A DNA stretch of 64,000 bases from Knoellia locipacati. GTDB lineage: Bacteria > Actinomycetota > Actinomycetes > Actinomycetales > Dermatophilaceae. The translations under genes and the position numbers were made by a program. Position 1 is the stretch's first letter; each line of letters starts with the position of its first letter. The DNA lies in contig NZ_BKBA01000002.1 in assembly GCF_007992835.1 (NCBI RefSeq), positions 62,001 to 126,000 of the forward strand. Direction: 5' to 3'. Positions 34,878 to 44,228 of this stretch are shown piece after piece. Below the pieces are notes generated by a model. It was not told the origin of the DNA and did not search any database. It saw only the letters and a program-made list of their open reading frames with translations.

Positions 34878-35876
34878 TCAGCCGGTCTCGGCCTTGCGCG
34901 GCCGTGACAGCAGGGCGCCGACGACGTCCTGGGCCGACTTGCCCTCGGTGATCATCGCGTTGACCTGCTCGATGATCGGCACGTCGACGCCGTGGTGGCG
35001 AGCGAGGTCGAGGATCGAGGTGCACGACTTCACGCCCTCGGCGGTCTGCTTCGTCACGGCGACGACCTCGTCGACCGTCATCCCTTGACCGAGCCGCACG
35101 CCGAAGCTGTGGTTGCGCGACAGCGGGGACATGCAGGTGGCGATGAGGTCACCGACACCGGCGAGGCCCGCGAACGTCACGGGTGAGCCCCCGAGTGCCA
35201 TGCCCAGGCGGGTGGTCTCGGCCAGACCGCGGGTGATGATCGAGGCCTTGGAGTTATCACCCATGCCCAGGCCCTCGGCCATGCCGACGGCCAGCGCGAT
35301 GACGTTCTTGGTCGCCCCCGCGATCTCGGTCCCGACGACGTCGGTGCTCGTGTAGGGCCGGAAGTATGCCGCGGCGCACGCGTCCGCGACGTGCTGCGCC
35401 GCTGCCTCGTCCGCGGCCGCGACGGTGCTGGCGGCCGGCTGCTTGACGGCGATCTCGCGGGCCAGGTTGGGTCCGGACACGACGACGATGCGGGCGGGGT
35501 CGACCCCACCGGCGTCGGCGATGACCTCACTCATCCGCTTGGTGGTGCCGAGCTCGACACCCTTCATGAGCGAGACCACCGCAGCGTCCGTCGGGATGAC
35601 CGAGCCCCAGGAACCCAGGTTGTCGCGCAGCGTCTGCGACGGCACGGCGAGCACGACGATGTCGGCGCCGGCCGCGGCCTCCTCGGGGTCCGAGGTCGCC
35701 GAGATCCGCTGCGGGAGCGGGAGCTCGGGGAGGTACTCGTCGTTGCACCCGGCGTTGATCGCGTCGACGACCTCGGGGCGTCGGCCCCACATCCTCACGT
35801 CGGTGCCCGCGTCGGCCATGACGGCGGCGAAGGCGGTCCCCCAGCTGCCGGTACCGAAAACGGCTGCAGTGCTCAC
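34878..35876 (-). CDS. gpsA: Glycerol-3-phosphate dehydrogenase [NAD(P)+]
   Basis: A 332-residue GpsA that reduces dihydroxyacetone phosphate to sn-glycerol-3-phosphate, the backbone for phospholipids. VFGTGSWGTAFAAVMA is the nucleotide-binding motif at the N-terminus. SGPNLAREIAVKQPAAS and GATKNVIALAVGMAEGLGMGDNSKA contain the catalytic Lys and substrate site. A GTG start at 35876 overlaps the plsC stop in a GTGA junction, so the enzyme that makes glycerol-3-phosphate is translated with an acyltransferase of the same pathway. Complete. Confidence 0.96.
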   Translation of the reverse strand: MSTAAVFGTGSWGTAFAAVMADAGTDVRMWGRRPEVVDAINAGCNDEYLPELPLPQRISATSDPEEAAAGADIVVLAVPSQTLRDNLGSWGSVIPTDAAVVSLMKGVELGTTKRMSEVIADAGGVDPARIVVVSGPNLAREIAVKQPAASTVAAADEAAAQHVADACAAAYFRPYTSTDVVGTEIAGATKNVIALAVGMAEGLGMGDNSKASIITRGLAETTRLGMALGGSPVTFAGLAGVGDLIATCMSPLSRNHSFGVRLGQGMTVDEVVAVTKQTAEGVKSCTSILDLARHHGVDVPIIEQVNAMITEGKSAQDVVGALLSRPRKAETG

Positions 35877-36751
35877 GCGCGGTCCTCCACATCGTCGGGG
35901 TGGTCGTCGGGCCGGCCGCCGGGCACGTCGTCGGGCTGCCCGTCCGGCTGGTCGTCGGCCCATTGTGCGGGGTGGGCCGCGCCCAGCGTGTCGGAACGCT
36001 CGCTCGGGGTGACCGCGCGCGGACGCCCGGTCACGGTGATGCCGTGCTCGCGCGGGTCGAACCGCCCTTGCGGCGCCGGCTCACCGCGCAGTGTCTCGAG
36101 CTGGCGGGTCAGGGCCACCATGATCCGTTCGGTCGCCTCGGCGAGGACGTCCGCGGTGACGGGCCGGCCCTGGAGGTCGGCGAGGTCGACCGGTGGCCCG
36201 GCGCTGACCTGCATCGTGTGCCGCGGGAGCACGCTCGGGCGGTGCGAGTAGGGCCCGAGGATCTCCTGGGCACCCCACTGGGCGACGGGGACGACGGGGC
36301 ACCCGGTCTCGAGCGCGATCCGGGCGGCCCCGGTCTTGCCCCGCATCGGCCAGAGGTTGGGCTCGCGGGTCACGGTGCCCTCGGGATAGATCGCGACGCA
36401 CTTGCCGTCCCGCACGGCCTGCACCGCCGCCCGGTAGGCGTCCGAGGCCTGACCGGTCTCGCGGTAGACCGGGATCTGGTCGGCTCCGCGCAGGATGGCC
36501 CCGATGAGCGGGATGCGGAACACCTCGACCTTGCCGAGGAAGTGCGGCACGATCCCCTCGTCGTTGAGGAAGTGCGCGAAGACGAACGGGTCGACGTGCG
36601 AGATGTGGTTCGAGACGGCGACGAACCCACGGTCCCGCGGCAGGTGCTCGGCTCCCGTCCAGCTGCGCCTCGTGAGCGACATGAGGAGGGGCCGAAGGAC
36701 GGTGACGGCGAACCGGTATGCCGGCGGGGAGTGTCGTGGCCCGGTCCTCAT
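35873..36751 (-). CDS. plsC: 1-acyl-sn-glycerol-3-phosphate acyltransferase
   Basis: A 292-residue PlsC-type acyltransferase that acylates lysophosphatidic acid. Motif I is SNHISHVDPFVFAHF (HxxxxD, about residue 48), motif III is AIYPEGTVTREPNLWPMRGKTGAARIA in two conserved parts (YPEGT). A hydrophobic N-terminal segment (FAVTVLRPLLMSL) attaches it to the membrane. The C-terminal 50 residues are Asp/Pro-rich with repeated QPDGQPDD-like units and are probably disordered. The ATG at 36751 follows AAAGGG. Coupled to gpsA by a 4-bp overlap, giving a phosphatidic acid module. Confidence 0.93.
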   Translation of the reverse strand: MRTGPRHSPPAYRFAVTVLRPLLMSLTRRSWTGAEHLPRDRGFVAVSNHISHVDPFVFAHFLNDEGIVPHFLGKVEVFRIPLIGAILRGADQIPVYRETGQASDAYRAAVQAVRDGKCVAIYPEGTVTREPNLWPMRGKTGAARIALETGCPVVPVAQWGAQEILGPYSHRPSVLPRHTMQVSAGPPVDLADLQGRPVTADVLAEATERIMVALTRQLETLRGEPAPQGRFDPREHGITVTGRPRAVTPSERSDTLGAAHPAQWADDQPDGQPDDVPGGRPDDHPDDVEDRA

Positions 36752-36870
36752 GCAGCCCTTTCGTCGCGTGACGGAGATGAGCCGCGACTCGGGGGCCGCG
36801 GTCTGCGGACATCTTGGTCGTCGCGAGGGGTGATGTCGAGCAGGCGGGCCCGGCGGGAGAGGATCGAGCC

Positions 36871-37494
36871 ATGGAGCCAGCCCCCGACCCCGGATGGCAC
36901 GTCGTCATCCCCGTCAAGGGCGGTCCGACGGCGAAGTCGAGGCTGCGCCACTCGCTCGACGACGGTGCCGTCGTCGCCGCCGTCGCGCACGACACGCTCG
37001 ACGTCGCCGGGCAGGTCGTCGGCCCGGCCCGGGTGGTCGTCGTGACCTCGGAGCCGTCGGAGACGGCATACGCCCGCTCGTCCGGACACCTCGTGGTGGC
37101 CGACCCCGGGACGGGGCTGGACGACGCCTGCGCGGCCGGTGTCGCAGCGGCCCACGCCGCGGGGGCGGTCCGGGTGGCCGTGCTGCTGGGCGACCACCCC
37201 GCCCTGCGCCCCGCCGAGCTGGAGTCCACCCTGCGGGCCGGTGAGCTCCACCCGACCTTCTTCGTCGCGGATGCCGACGGCACCGGGACCGCCCTCGTCG
37301 GTGCGACCGGGGGCCACTCGCCGACCCTCGCGTTCGGACCGGGCAGCGCTGCCCGGCACCGCGACCTCGGCCACGCGCCCCTCGAGGTCGACGCCCCCGG
37401 CCTGCGTCACGACGTCGACGACGAGGAGTCGCTGCGCTGGGCGCTGGCGCACCTCACCCTGGGCCCGAGGACACGGGCCGCCCTCGAGCGATAG
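36871..37494 (+). CDS. cofC: 2-phospho-L-lactate/phosphoenolpyruvate guanylyltransferase (F420 biosynthesis)
   Basis: A 207-residue CofC/FbiD family nucleotidyltransferase. WHVVIPVKGGPTAKSRLRHS is the GTP-binding signature near the N-terminus. DPGTGLDDACAAGV and VLLGDHPALRPAEL (catalytic Asp) follow, and late motifs HSPTLAFGPGSAARH and GLRHDVDDEESLRWA match the family. It makes lactyl- or enolpyruvyl-diphospho-guanosine for coenzyme F420; in mycobacteria the substrate is phosphoenolpyruvate. The ATG at 36871 follows GGAGAGG. Its presence implies the organism uses F420, although other fbi genes are not in the window. Confidence 0.92.
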   Translation: MEPAPDPGWHVVIPVKGGPTAKSRLRHSLDDGAVVAAVAHDTLDVAGQVVGPARVVVVTSEPSETAYARSSGHLVVADPGTGLDDACAAGVAAAHAAGAVRVAVLLGDHPALRPAELESTLRAGELHPTFFVADADGTGTALVGATGGHSPTLAFGPGSAARHRDLGHAPLEVDAPGLRHDVDDEESLRWALAHLTLGPRTRAALER

Positions 37495-37497
37495 CGT
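37492..37497 (+). promoter_or_regulatory. -10 box TAGCGT overlapping the cofC stop codon
   Basis: TAGCGT begins within the cofC stop and ends 6 nt before the next gene's GTG, which suggests that the small gene can be transcribed on its own without a leader. Confidence 0.4.
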
Positions 37498-37503
37498 CGG
37501 GGC

Positions 37504-37713
37504 GTGCAAGCGAGCATCCACACCTTCTCCGACGACGGGTCGGGCTCGGCCCTGCTCGACGACGGCCGGCTCGTGTCCTGGCCGAGCAGCGTCTTCGCCG
37601 GCAGCGCCCTGCGCCACGTGCGGCCGGGCCAGCGGGTCAGCGTCGAGGTCGAGGGCACCGACGTCACCCGGCTCTGGATCGTCGGCATCGGCGAGGGCGA
37701 GGTCATCCGCTGA
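37504..37713 (+). CDS. Small cold-shock-like (OB-fold) protein
   Basis: A 69-residue protein resembling a divergent cold-shock domain: a first strand (ASIHTFSDDGSGSALL), a DDGRLVSWPSSVF strand pair, and RPGQRVSVEVEG with a final hydrophobic strand. The classic RNP1/RNP2 aromatic motifs of CspA are not present, so nucleic-acid binding is uncertain. It may be an actinobacterial OB-fold family of unknown role. GTG start 6 nt after TAGCGT. It starts 9 bp after cofC and ends before a bidirectional terminator. Confidence 0.65.
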   Translation: MQASIHTFSDDGSGSALLDDGRLVSWPSSVFAGSALRHVRPGQRVSVEVEGTDVTRLWIVGIGEGEVIR

Positions 37714-37757
37714 CCGACCCCGTGGGCGCCGTTCGACGACGCCGGCGGTGGCAGACG

Positions 37758-37794
37758 GAGGGGGCCGACGCCGCATCGCGGTGTCGGCCCTCTC
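37758..37794. terminator. Bidirectional terminator between the cold-shock-like gene and hup
   Basis: GAGGGGGCCGACGCCGC (37758-37774) pairs with GCGGTGTCGGCCCTCTC (37778-37794) over 17 positions. Two positions are not Watson-Crick pairs and the loop is 3 nt. It lies between two convergent stop codons. Confidence 0.7.
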
Positions 37795-37806
37795 GTCGTG
37801 CCCGGC

Positions 37807-38535
37807 TCAGCGCTTCTTGGCCGTGGCCTTCTTCGCGGGGGCCTTCTTGGCGGGAGCCTTCTTCGCGACGGCCTTGGTCGCCGTCGTGGCCTTCTTTGCG
37901 GGGGCCTTCTTGGCGACCGCCTTCGTCGCCGTGGTCGCCTTCTTGGCGGTGGACTTCGCGGCGGACGCGGTCTTGGTCGCCGTCTTCTTCGCGGTGGCCT
38001 TGGTCGCCGTGGCCTTGGTCGCCGTCTTCTTTGCGGCGGTCTTGGTCGCGGTGGCCTTCGTCGCCGCCTTGGTCGCCGTCTTCTTGGCGGGGGCGGCCTT
38101 GGTCGCGGTCTTCTTCGCGGCGGTCTTGGTCGCGGTGGCCTTCGTCGCCGTCGCCTTGGTCGCCGTCTTCTTGGCGGGAGCTGCCTTCTTCGCAGCAGCG
38201 GTCGCCGTGGCGGAGCCGGCGCTGGCACGCTGTGCGGCCGGGGAGGCCTTGGGCAGCAGCGACGGCTTCTTGACGTAGGACTTGAAGGCGGCGCCGGCAC
38301 GGAAGCGAGGAGCCTTGGCCTTCGGGATGCGCACGCTGGCGCCCGAGTGCGGGTTGCGGCCGGTGCGCGCGGCGCGCTCGACCCGGTCGAAGGTGCCGAA
38401 GCCGGTGATGCCGACCTTGCCACCCTTGGTGACCTCGCGGACGATCGTGTCGAGGACCGCATCGAGGGCCTCGGTCGCTGCCTTGCGGCTGCCGAGACGC
38501 TTCTCGAGCTCCCGGACGAGTTCTCCCTTGTTCAC
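37807..38535 (-). CDS. hup: Histone-like DNA-binding protein HU with Lys/Ala tail
   Basis: A 242-residue HU protein. Residues 1-90 are a standard HU domain (MNKGELVRELEKRLGSRKAA, GITGFGTFDRVERAARTGRNP, SVRIPKAKAPRFRAGAAFK). The rest is an intrinsically disordered tail of Lys/Ala/Thr units (KKTATKATATKA, KKAPAKKA) like that of eukaryotic histone H1, found in mycobacterial HupB and Streptomyces HupS. The tail adds non-specific DNA compaction. GTG start preceded by GGAGAG. At the DNA level the tail consists of degenerate short repeats that could change length by slippage. A TTGACA -35-like box is about 70 bp upstream. Confidence 0.95.
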   Translation of the reverse strand: MNKGELVRELEKRLGSRKAATEALDAVLDTIVREVTKGGKVGITGFGTFDRVERAARTGRNPHSGASVRIPKAKAPRFRAGAAFKSYVKKPSLLPKASPAAQRASAGSATATAAAKKAAPAKKTATKATATKATATKTAAKKTATKAAPAKKTATKAATKATATKTAAKKTATKATATKATAKKTATKTASAAKSTAKKATTATKAVAKKAPAKKATTATKAVAKKAPAKKAPAKKATAKKR

Positions 38536-38924
38536 TGGCTCTCCATCGTGTGTGCCGTCGGCCGACCCGACGATGTGCGTGCGACCAGGCGATCACCTGA
38601 CCTGTCAACGACGTTAGGCCCGCGTGCAGGGCGCGTCCACCACCCTCGGGACGTGTTCCGTTGTCCCACAAGCGCTTTGGCGGACAGCCCCGACCCACGG
38701 GGCAAACCGCCGCACGGCCGCGTCTCGGGCGCTGCACACGGCACACCCGGACGAATCCGCCTGTGCCACAACGCAACTCGGGCGTCACGGGACGCGCGAG
38801 CCCCATCAGCAGGCAAGAGCGACCGTCGCCAGGCGAGTCACATCCGTCACACCAGTCACAGCCGCACGGATCGCCGACGAGCGTGAACTGCCCACTCCCA
38901 CACGGCGTGTCGCACGCCGAACCG
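38536..38924. other. 389-bp spacer between leuD and hup
   Basis: No gene is supported here. The end near hup holds the presumed hup promoter, with TTGACA on the minus strand at 38603-38608 and no clear -10. The end near leuD holds a terminator hairpin. The middle, about 38650-38880, has somewhat lower GC than the genes, contains several CACA/GTCAC stretches, and shows no long repeat or open frame with coding character. Confidence 0.6.
38903..38919 (-). terminator. Terminator hairpin after leuD
   Basis: CGGCGTG (38903-38909) pairs with CACGCCG (38913-38919), 3-nt loop, 6 nt beyond the leuD stop on the minus strand. Confidence 0.55.
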
Positions 38925-39512
38925 TCAGAGGGTGACGGGCTTCCAGCTCGGACGCGTCTTCTCGTATGCCGTGACGTCACCTTCGTGACGCAGCGTCAGC
39001 GAGATGTCGTCGAGGCCCTCGAGCAGCCGCCACCGCGCGTAGTCGTCGACCTGGAACGGTGCCGTGAGGTCACCGGCGGTGACGGTGCGCGACTCGAGGT
39101 CGACGGTCACCGACGTCCCGGGCTCGTTCTCGAGGAGCTTCCAGAGCAGCTCGACGTCGTCCTGGCTGCACTGGGCCGCAAGCAGACCGGCCTTGCTGCT
39201 GTTGCCGCGGAAGATGTCGGCGAACCGTGAGGAGATGACGACGCGGAAGCCGTAGTTCATGAGCGCCCAGACGGCGTGCTCGCGTGAGCTGCCTGTCCCG
39301 AAGTCGGGACCAGCGACGAGGACCGAGCCCGCGGCATACGTCGGGTCGTTGAGGACGAAGGTCTCGTCGCCCCGCCAGGCCGCGAAGAGGCCGTCCTCGA
39401 AGCCGGACTTCGTCACCCGCTTGAGGTACTCCGCGGGGATGATCTGGTCGGTGTCGACGTTGCTGCGGCGCAGCGGGACGCCGATGCCGGTGTGGGTGGT
39501 GAAGGCTTCCAT
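38925..39512 (-). CDS. leuD: 3-isopropylmalate dehydratase small subunit
   Basis: The 195-residue small subunit of isopropylmalate isomerase in leucine synthesis; with LeuC it converts 2- to 3-isopropylmalate. [30 protein letters not shown] and [27 protein letters not shown] are recognisable in parts, including the conserved substrate-binding GTGSSREHA. The ATG at 39512 lies 2 bp before the leuC stop in transcription order, so the subunits are co-expressed. Complete. Confidence 0.97.
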   Translation of the reverse strand: MEAFTTHTGIGVPLRRSNVDTDQIIPAEYLKRVTKSGFEDGLFAAWRGDETFVLNDPTYAAGSVLVAGPDFGTGSSREHAVWALMNYGFRVVISSRFADIFRGNSSKAGLLAAQCSQDDVELLWKLLENEPGTSVTVDLESRTVTAGDLTAPFQVDDYARWRLLEGLDDISLTLRHEGDVTAYEKTRPSWKPVTL

Positions 39513-39513
39513 G

Positions 39514-40947
39514 TCAGGCCTCCTGGGTGGCGTGGCCGGCGGTCGCAGCCGAGAGCGGCTGGAGGTCGGACGGGCTGGAGAGGGTGCCGCGCACGGCGGT
39601 CGCGGCGGCGACGAGCGGGCTGACGAGGTGGGTGCGGCCACCCTTGCCCTGGCGCCCCTCGAAGTTGCGGTTGGACGTCGACGCGCTGCGCTCCCCCGGT
39701 GCGAGCTTGTCGGGGTTCATCGCCAAACACATCGAACAGCCCGGGAGGCGCCACTCGGCGCCCGCCTCGGTGAAGACGGCGTCGAGGCCCTCGGCCTCGG
39801 CCTGGAGCCGGACGCGGGCGGAGCCGGGGACGACGAGCATGCGGACGCCGTCGGCCACCCGGCGTCCCTTGACGACGTCGGCGGCGGCACGCAGGTCCTC
39901 GATCCGGCCGTTGGTGCACGACCCGACGAAGACGGTGTCCACCGGGATGGCGCGCAGGGGCGTGCCGGCGACGAGACCCATGTACTCGAGGGCGCGCTCC
40001 GCGGCCTGGCGCTCGGAGTCCTCCATCTGCGCGGGGTCGGGCACGGAGTCGCCGAGCGGAGCACCCTGGCCCGGGTTGGTGCCCCAGGTGACGAAGGGAG
40101 TGAGCGAGGCCGCGTCGAGCACGACCTCGGCGTCGAACTCGGCGTCGTCGTCGGTGCGCAGCTCGCGCCAGGCGGCGACCGCGGCGTCCCAGTCCTCACC
40201 ACGGGGCGCGTGGTCGCGGCCCTCGAGGTAGGCGAAGGTCGTCTCGTCGGGCGCGATCATGCCGGCGCGGGCCCCGGCCTCGATCGACATGTTGCAGACG
40301 GTCATCCGCGCCTCCATCGACAGCGACCGGATGGCGCTACCGCGGTACTCGAGGACGTAGCCCTGCCCGCCGCCGGTGCCGATCTTGGCGATCACCGCGA
40401 GGACGATGTCCTTGGAGGTCACGCCGGCGGGCAGCTCGCCCTCGACCGTGACGGCCATGGTGCGGAACGGCTTGAGCGGCAGCGTCTGGGTGGCGAGGAC
40501 GTGCTCGACCTCGCTCGTGCCGATGCCGAAGGCCAGGGCGCCGAACGCGCCGTGGGTTGACGTGTGGCTGTCCCCGCAGACGACCGTCATGCCCGGCTGG
40601 GTCAGCCCGAGCTGGGGGCCGACGACGTGGACGATGCCCTGCTCGGCGTCGCCCATCGGATAGAGCTTGATGCCGAACTCCTCGCAGTTGCGGCGCAGCG
40701 TCTCGACCTGGGTGAGGCTGATCGGGTCCGAGATCGGACCGGGCGTCGTGGGGACGTTGTGGTCCTCGGTCGCCAGCGTGAGGTCGGTGCGCCGGACGGG
40801 GCGCTGGGCGAGACGCAGTCCGTCGAAGGCCTGGGGGCTCGTCACCTCGTGGAGGAGGTGGAGGTCGATGTAGAGCAGGTCCGGCTCCCCTTCGCCCCGA
40901 CGCACCACGTGTGCGTCCCACACCTTCTCTGCCAGGGTCTTGCCCAC
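39514..40947 (-). CDS. leuC: 3-isopropylmalate dehydratase large subunit
   Basis: A 477-residue aconitase-family subunit with a 4Fe-4S cluster. The N-terminus [19 protein letters not shown] is canonical. [20 protein letters not shown] and [16 protein letters not shown] supply motifs and a cluster Cys, and [14 protein letters not shown] the other two Cys. The GTG at 40947 has GGAGG upstream and gives the standard start; a GTG at 40980 would add 11 residues. Divergent from ndgR, whose product is known in Streptomyces and Corynebacterium (as LtbR) to control leuCD from this spacer. An isoleucine-pathway gene, cimA, is at 51.7-53.3 kb. Confidence 0.97.
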   Translation of the reverse strand: MGKTLAEKVWDAHVVRRGEGEPDLLYIDLHLLHEVTSPQAFDGLRLAQRPVRRTDLTLATEDHNVPTTPGPISDPISLTQVETLRRNCEEFGIKLYPMGDAEQGIVHVVGPQLGLTQPGMTVVCGDSHTSTHGAFGALAFGIGTSEVEHVLATQTLPLKPFRTMAVTVEGELPAGVTSKDIVLAVIAKIGTGGGQGYVLEYRGSAIRSLSMEARMTVCNMSIEAGARAGMIAPDETTFAYLEGRDHAPRGEDWDAAVAAWRELRTDDDAEFDAEVVLDAASLTPFVTWGTNPGQGAPLGDSVPDPAQMEDSERQAAERALEYMGLVAGTPLRAIPVDTVFVGSCTNGRIEDLRAAADVVKGRRVADGVRMLVVPGSARVRLQAEAEGLDAVFTEAGAEWRLPGCSMCLAMNPDKLAPGERSASTSNRNFEGRQGKGGRTHLVSPLVAAATAVRGTLSSPSDLQPLSAATAGHATQEA

Positions 40948-41015
40948 GGCCAACACCTCCACGAAACGGTTCTTGGGCACCGCCCGTCCAGGTCGTGGGC
41001 GACGCCGCTCTGACC

Positions 41016-41054
41016 GAGACTCGCACGACGCTCCGAGCAGGGAACTTGCGTCTC
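41016..41054. promoter_or_regulatory. Candidate NdgR operator between leuC and ndgR
   Basis: GAGAC (41016-41020) with GCA (41023-41025) mirrors TGC (41047-41049) with GTCTC (41050-41054) in the 133-bp divergent spacer. The symmetry is imperfect. The position fits autoregulation and control of leuCD by the IclR-type regulator; the sequence match itself is weak. Confidence 0.3.
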
Positions 41055-41080
41055 ACCGCTTGGGACGGCAGTATCAAGAC

Positions 41081-41824
41081 ATGGACAACACCAGTGGGGT
41101 CGGCGTTCTCGACAAGGCCGCCATCGTTCTGAGCGCTCTCGAAGCGGGCCCATCCACCCTTGCGCAGCTCGTCACGGCCACCGGCCTGGCCCGCCCGACG
41201 GCACACCGCCTCGCGGTCGCCCTCGAGCACCACCGCCTCGTCGGCCGCGACATGCAGGGACGGTTCGTCCTCGGCCCGCGACTCGGCGAGCTGGCCGCCG
41301 CCGCCGGCGAGGACCGCCTCCTGGCCGCCGCCGGCCCGGTGCTCGGCGCGCTGCGCGACCACACCAACGAGAGCGCGCAGCTCTTCCGCCGGCAGGGCGA
41401 GCACCGCATCTGCGTCTCCGCGGCCGAGCGCCCGGTGGGCCTGCGCGACTCCATCCCGATCGGTGCCAGCCTGACGATGCTCGCCGGGTCGGCCGCCCAG
41501 GTACTCCTCGCCTGGGAGGAGCCCGACCGCCTCCACCGTGGCCTGCAGGGCGCCGCCTTCAACGCCACGACGCTCTCGGGCGTCCGGCGCCGCGGCTGGT
41601 CCCAGAGCGTCGGCGAGCGCGAGCCCGGCGTCGCCTCGGTCTCGGCCCCGGTCCGCTCCCCCTCCGGTCGCGTCATCGCCGCCGTGTCGATCTCGGGCCC
41701 GATCGAGCGGCTCTCCCGCCAGCCCGGTCGGCTGCACGCGTCCACCGTCATCGCCGGCGCGAACAAGCTCACCGAGGTCCTGGCGCGTCACGCCAAGACG
41801 GCCGAGGAGCAGCACTCGGCCTGA
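41081..41824 (+). CDS. ndgR: IclR-family transcriptional regulator NdgR/LtbR
   Basis: A 247-residue IclR-family regulator. The N-terminal winged helix-turn-helix is GVLDKAAIVLSALEAGPSTLAQLVTATGLARPTAHRL in adjacent parts, with the recognition helix ATGLARPTAHRL near residue 35. The C-terminal ligand-binding domain ends with VSAPVRSPSGRVIAAVSISGP. Its place beside and divergent from leuCD identifies it as the orthologue of NdgR (Streptomyces) or LtbR (Corynebacterium), which governs leucine synthesis and amino-acid-dependent growth. The ATG at 41081 lies 3 nt after a TATCAA sequence, and a clear ribosome-binding site is lacking. Confidence 0.93.
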   Translation: MDNTSGVGVLDKAAIVLSALEAGPSTLAQLVTATGLARPTAHRLAVALEHHRLVGRDMQGRFVLGPRLGELAAAAGEDRLLAAAGPVLGALRDHTNESAQLFRRQGEHRICVSAAERPVGLRDSIPIGASLTMLAGSAAQVLLAWEEPDRLHRGLQGAAFNATTLSGVRRRGWSQSVGEREPGVASVSAPVRSPSGRVIAAVSISGPIERLSRQPGRLHASTVIAGANKLTEVLARHAKTAEEQHSA

Positions 41825-41857
41825 CCCGCGAGGGTGGGCACACGGCATACGACGGCT

Positions 41858-41903
41858 TGCGTCCGCAACCGTGGTCGCTTTCCTGACCACGGTTGCGGAC
41901 GCA
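41858..41903. terminator. 19-bp perfect hairpin after ndgR
   Basis: Arms 41858-41876 and 41885-41903 are fully complementary (core GCGTCCGCAACCGTGGTC) with an 8-nt loop. ACGAC/GTCGT outside adds pairing past a bulge. It lies 34 bp after the ndgR stop, so it is a likely terminator. GTATGCCG octamers stand on both sides (41845-41852 inverted, 41935-41942). Confidence 0.65.
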
Positions 41904-41955
41904 GTCGTGTGCCGTCCTGTTGCGTACGCAGTGGGTATGCCGGCCGCGAGACGAC

Positions 41956-41989
41956 GAAGTCCCCGTCACCTGGAGGTGACGGGGACTTC
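41956..41989 (-). terminator. Terminator of the tRNA-Gln/tRNA-Glu transcript
   Basis: GAAGTCCCCGTCACC (41956-41970) pairs perfectly with 41975-41989, 4-nt loop. It begins 7 nt beyond the 3' end of tRNA-Glu on the minus strand. Confidence 0.75.
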
Positions 41990-41996
41990 TCTCCGG

Positions 41997-42069
41997 TAGC
42001 CCCGACGGGATTCGAACCCGCGCTACCGCCTTGAGAGGGCGGCGTGCTAGGCCGCTACACAACGGGGCC
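41997..42069 (-). tRNA. tRNA-Glu (anticodon CTC)
   Basis: A 73-nt cloverleaf on the minus strand, 5' GGCCCCG and 3' CGGGGCT plus discriminator A, with the G1-U72 pair usual in actinobacterial tRNA-Glu. The anticodon loop is CTCTCAA between CCGCC and GGCGG, so it reads GAG. The T loop TTCGAAT is intact. CCA is not encoded. Confidence 0.97.
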
Positions 42070-42167
42070 CTAGCTGGTGCTGCCGGACGAGCCGGACAGC
42101 GGGTGGAAGACTACCGCAGAACGGTGAATCTTCCGAATCGGCCTGTGCCACAAGGACATTGACCAAG

Positions 42168-42239
42168 CTGGGGTACCAGGACTCGAACCTAGAATGACGG
42201 TACCAGAAACCGTAGTGTTGCCAATTACACCATACCCCA
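42168..42239 (-). tRNA. tRNA-Gln (anticodon CTG)
   Basis: A 72-nt cloverleaf on the minus strand, acceptor TGGGGTA/TACCCCA with discriminator G. The anticodon loop TTCTGGT lies between ACGGT and ACCGT, so it reads CAG. The T loop TTCGAGT is present and CCA is not encoded. It lies between gltX and tRNA-Glu. Confidence 0.97.
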
Positions 42240-42356
42240 AGGGGGTATCACTGGCGCTCCGGTCCGAAGACCATCTGCACCGGTGAACCGAGGAGCGATA
42301 CTACCGGGTCCGCTCCCCCGCGCCCAAATCGCGGGTCGTGCCGTGGTCGCGAGGCC

Positions 42357-43886
<1,530 letters not shown>

Positions 43887-43895
43887 GGTGCCCCG

Positions 43896-43901
43896 ATTCT
43901 A
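43896..43901 (-). promoter_or_regulatory. -10 box TAGAAT of gltX
   Basis: TAGAAT on the minus strand, 9 nt before the gltX ATG. It is the closest match to the TATAAT consensus among the start-proximal boxes in the window. Confidence 0.55.
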
Positions 43902-44015
43902 GGGACACCCCGCGCGCGCGACGTCCGCGCGAGGTCTCCCCACGCCCCGCCGACGGGTCTACGTTGGCGGGAGGACCGGGCGACCGGCGTCCGGCACGAC
44001 GTCCGGAGGCACCTC

Positions 44016-44228
44016 ATGGCCAACCACGTGTACGCGATCTCGGAGCTCGTCGGCAGCTCCCCCGAGGGCGTGGAGGCGGCCGTCGACAACGCCATCGCCT
44101 CGGCCGGCAGCACGATCCGCAACCTCGACTGGTTCGAGGTGACCCAGATCCGCGGCCACCTCGGGGACGACGGCGCGGTCGCCGACTGGCAGGTCGGCAT
44201 CAAGCTGGGCTTCAGGGTGGAGAAGTAG
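44016..44228 (+). CDS. Dodecin family flavin-binding protein
   Basis: A 70-residue dodecin: HVYAISELVGSSPEGVEAAVDNAI, TIRNLDWFEVTQIRGH with the flavin-stacking Trp, and WQVGIKLGFRVE at the end. Dodecins assemble as 12-mers that store or buffer FMN, riboflavin or CoA. The ATG at 44016 is preceded by CGGAGG. A TACGTT box about 50 bp upstream may be the promoter. The last 17 bp overlap the 3' end of the convergent sigma factor gene. Confidence 0.93.
   Translation: MANHVYAISELVGSSPEGVEAAVDNAIASAGSTIRNLDWFEVTQIRGHLGDDGAVADWQVGIKLGFRVEK

Noticed and set aside
37810-38200. HU tail repeats as a CRISPR or satellite array
   Set aside because: They are in frame and encode the known Lys/Ala tail of actinobacterial HU.
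40948-40980. LeuC start at the GTG at 40980
   Set aside because: The GTG at 40947 has GGAGG upstream and gives the canonical N-terminus.
41997-42239. The tRNA pair as an attachment site of an integrated element
   Set aside because: No integrase, duplicated tRNA end or foreign composition is seen nearby.
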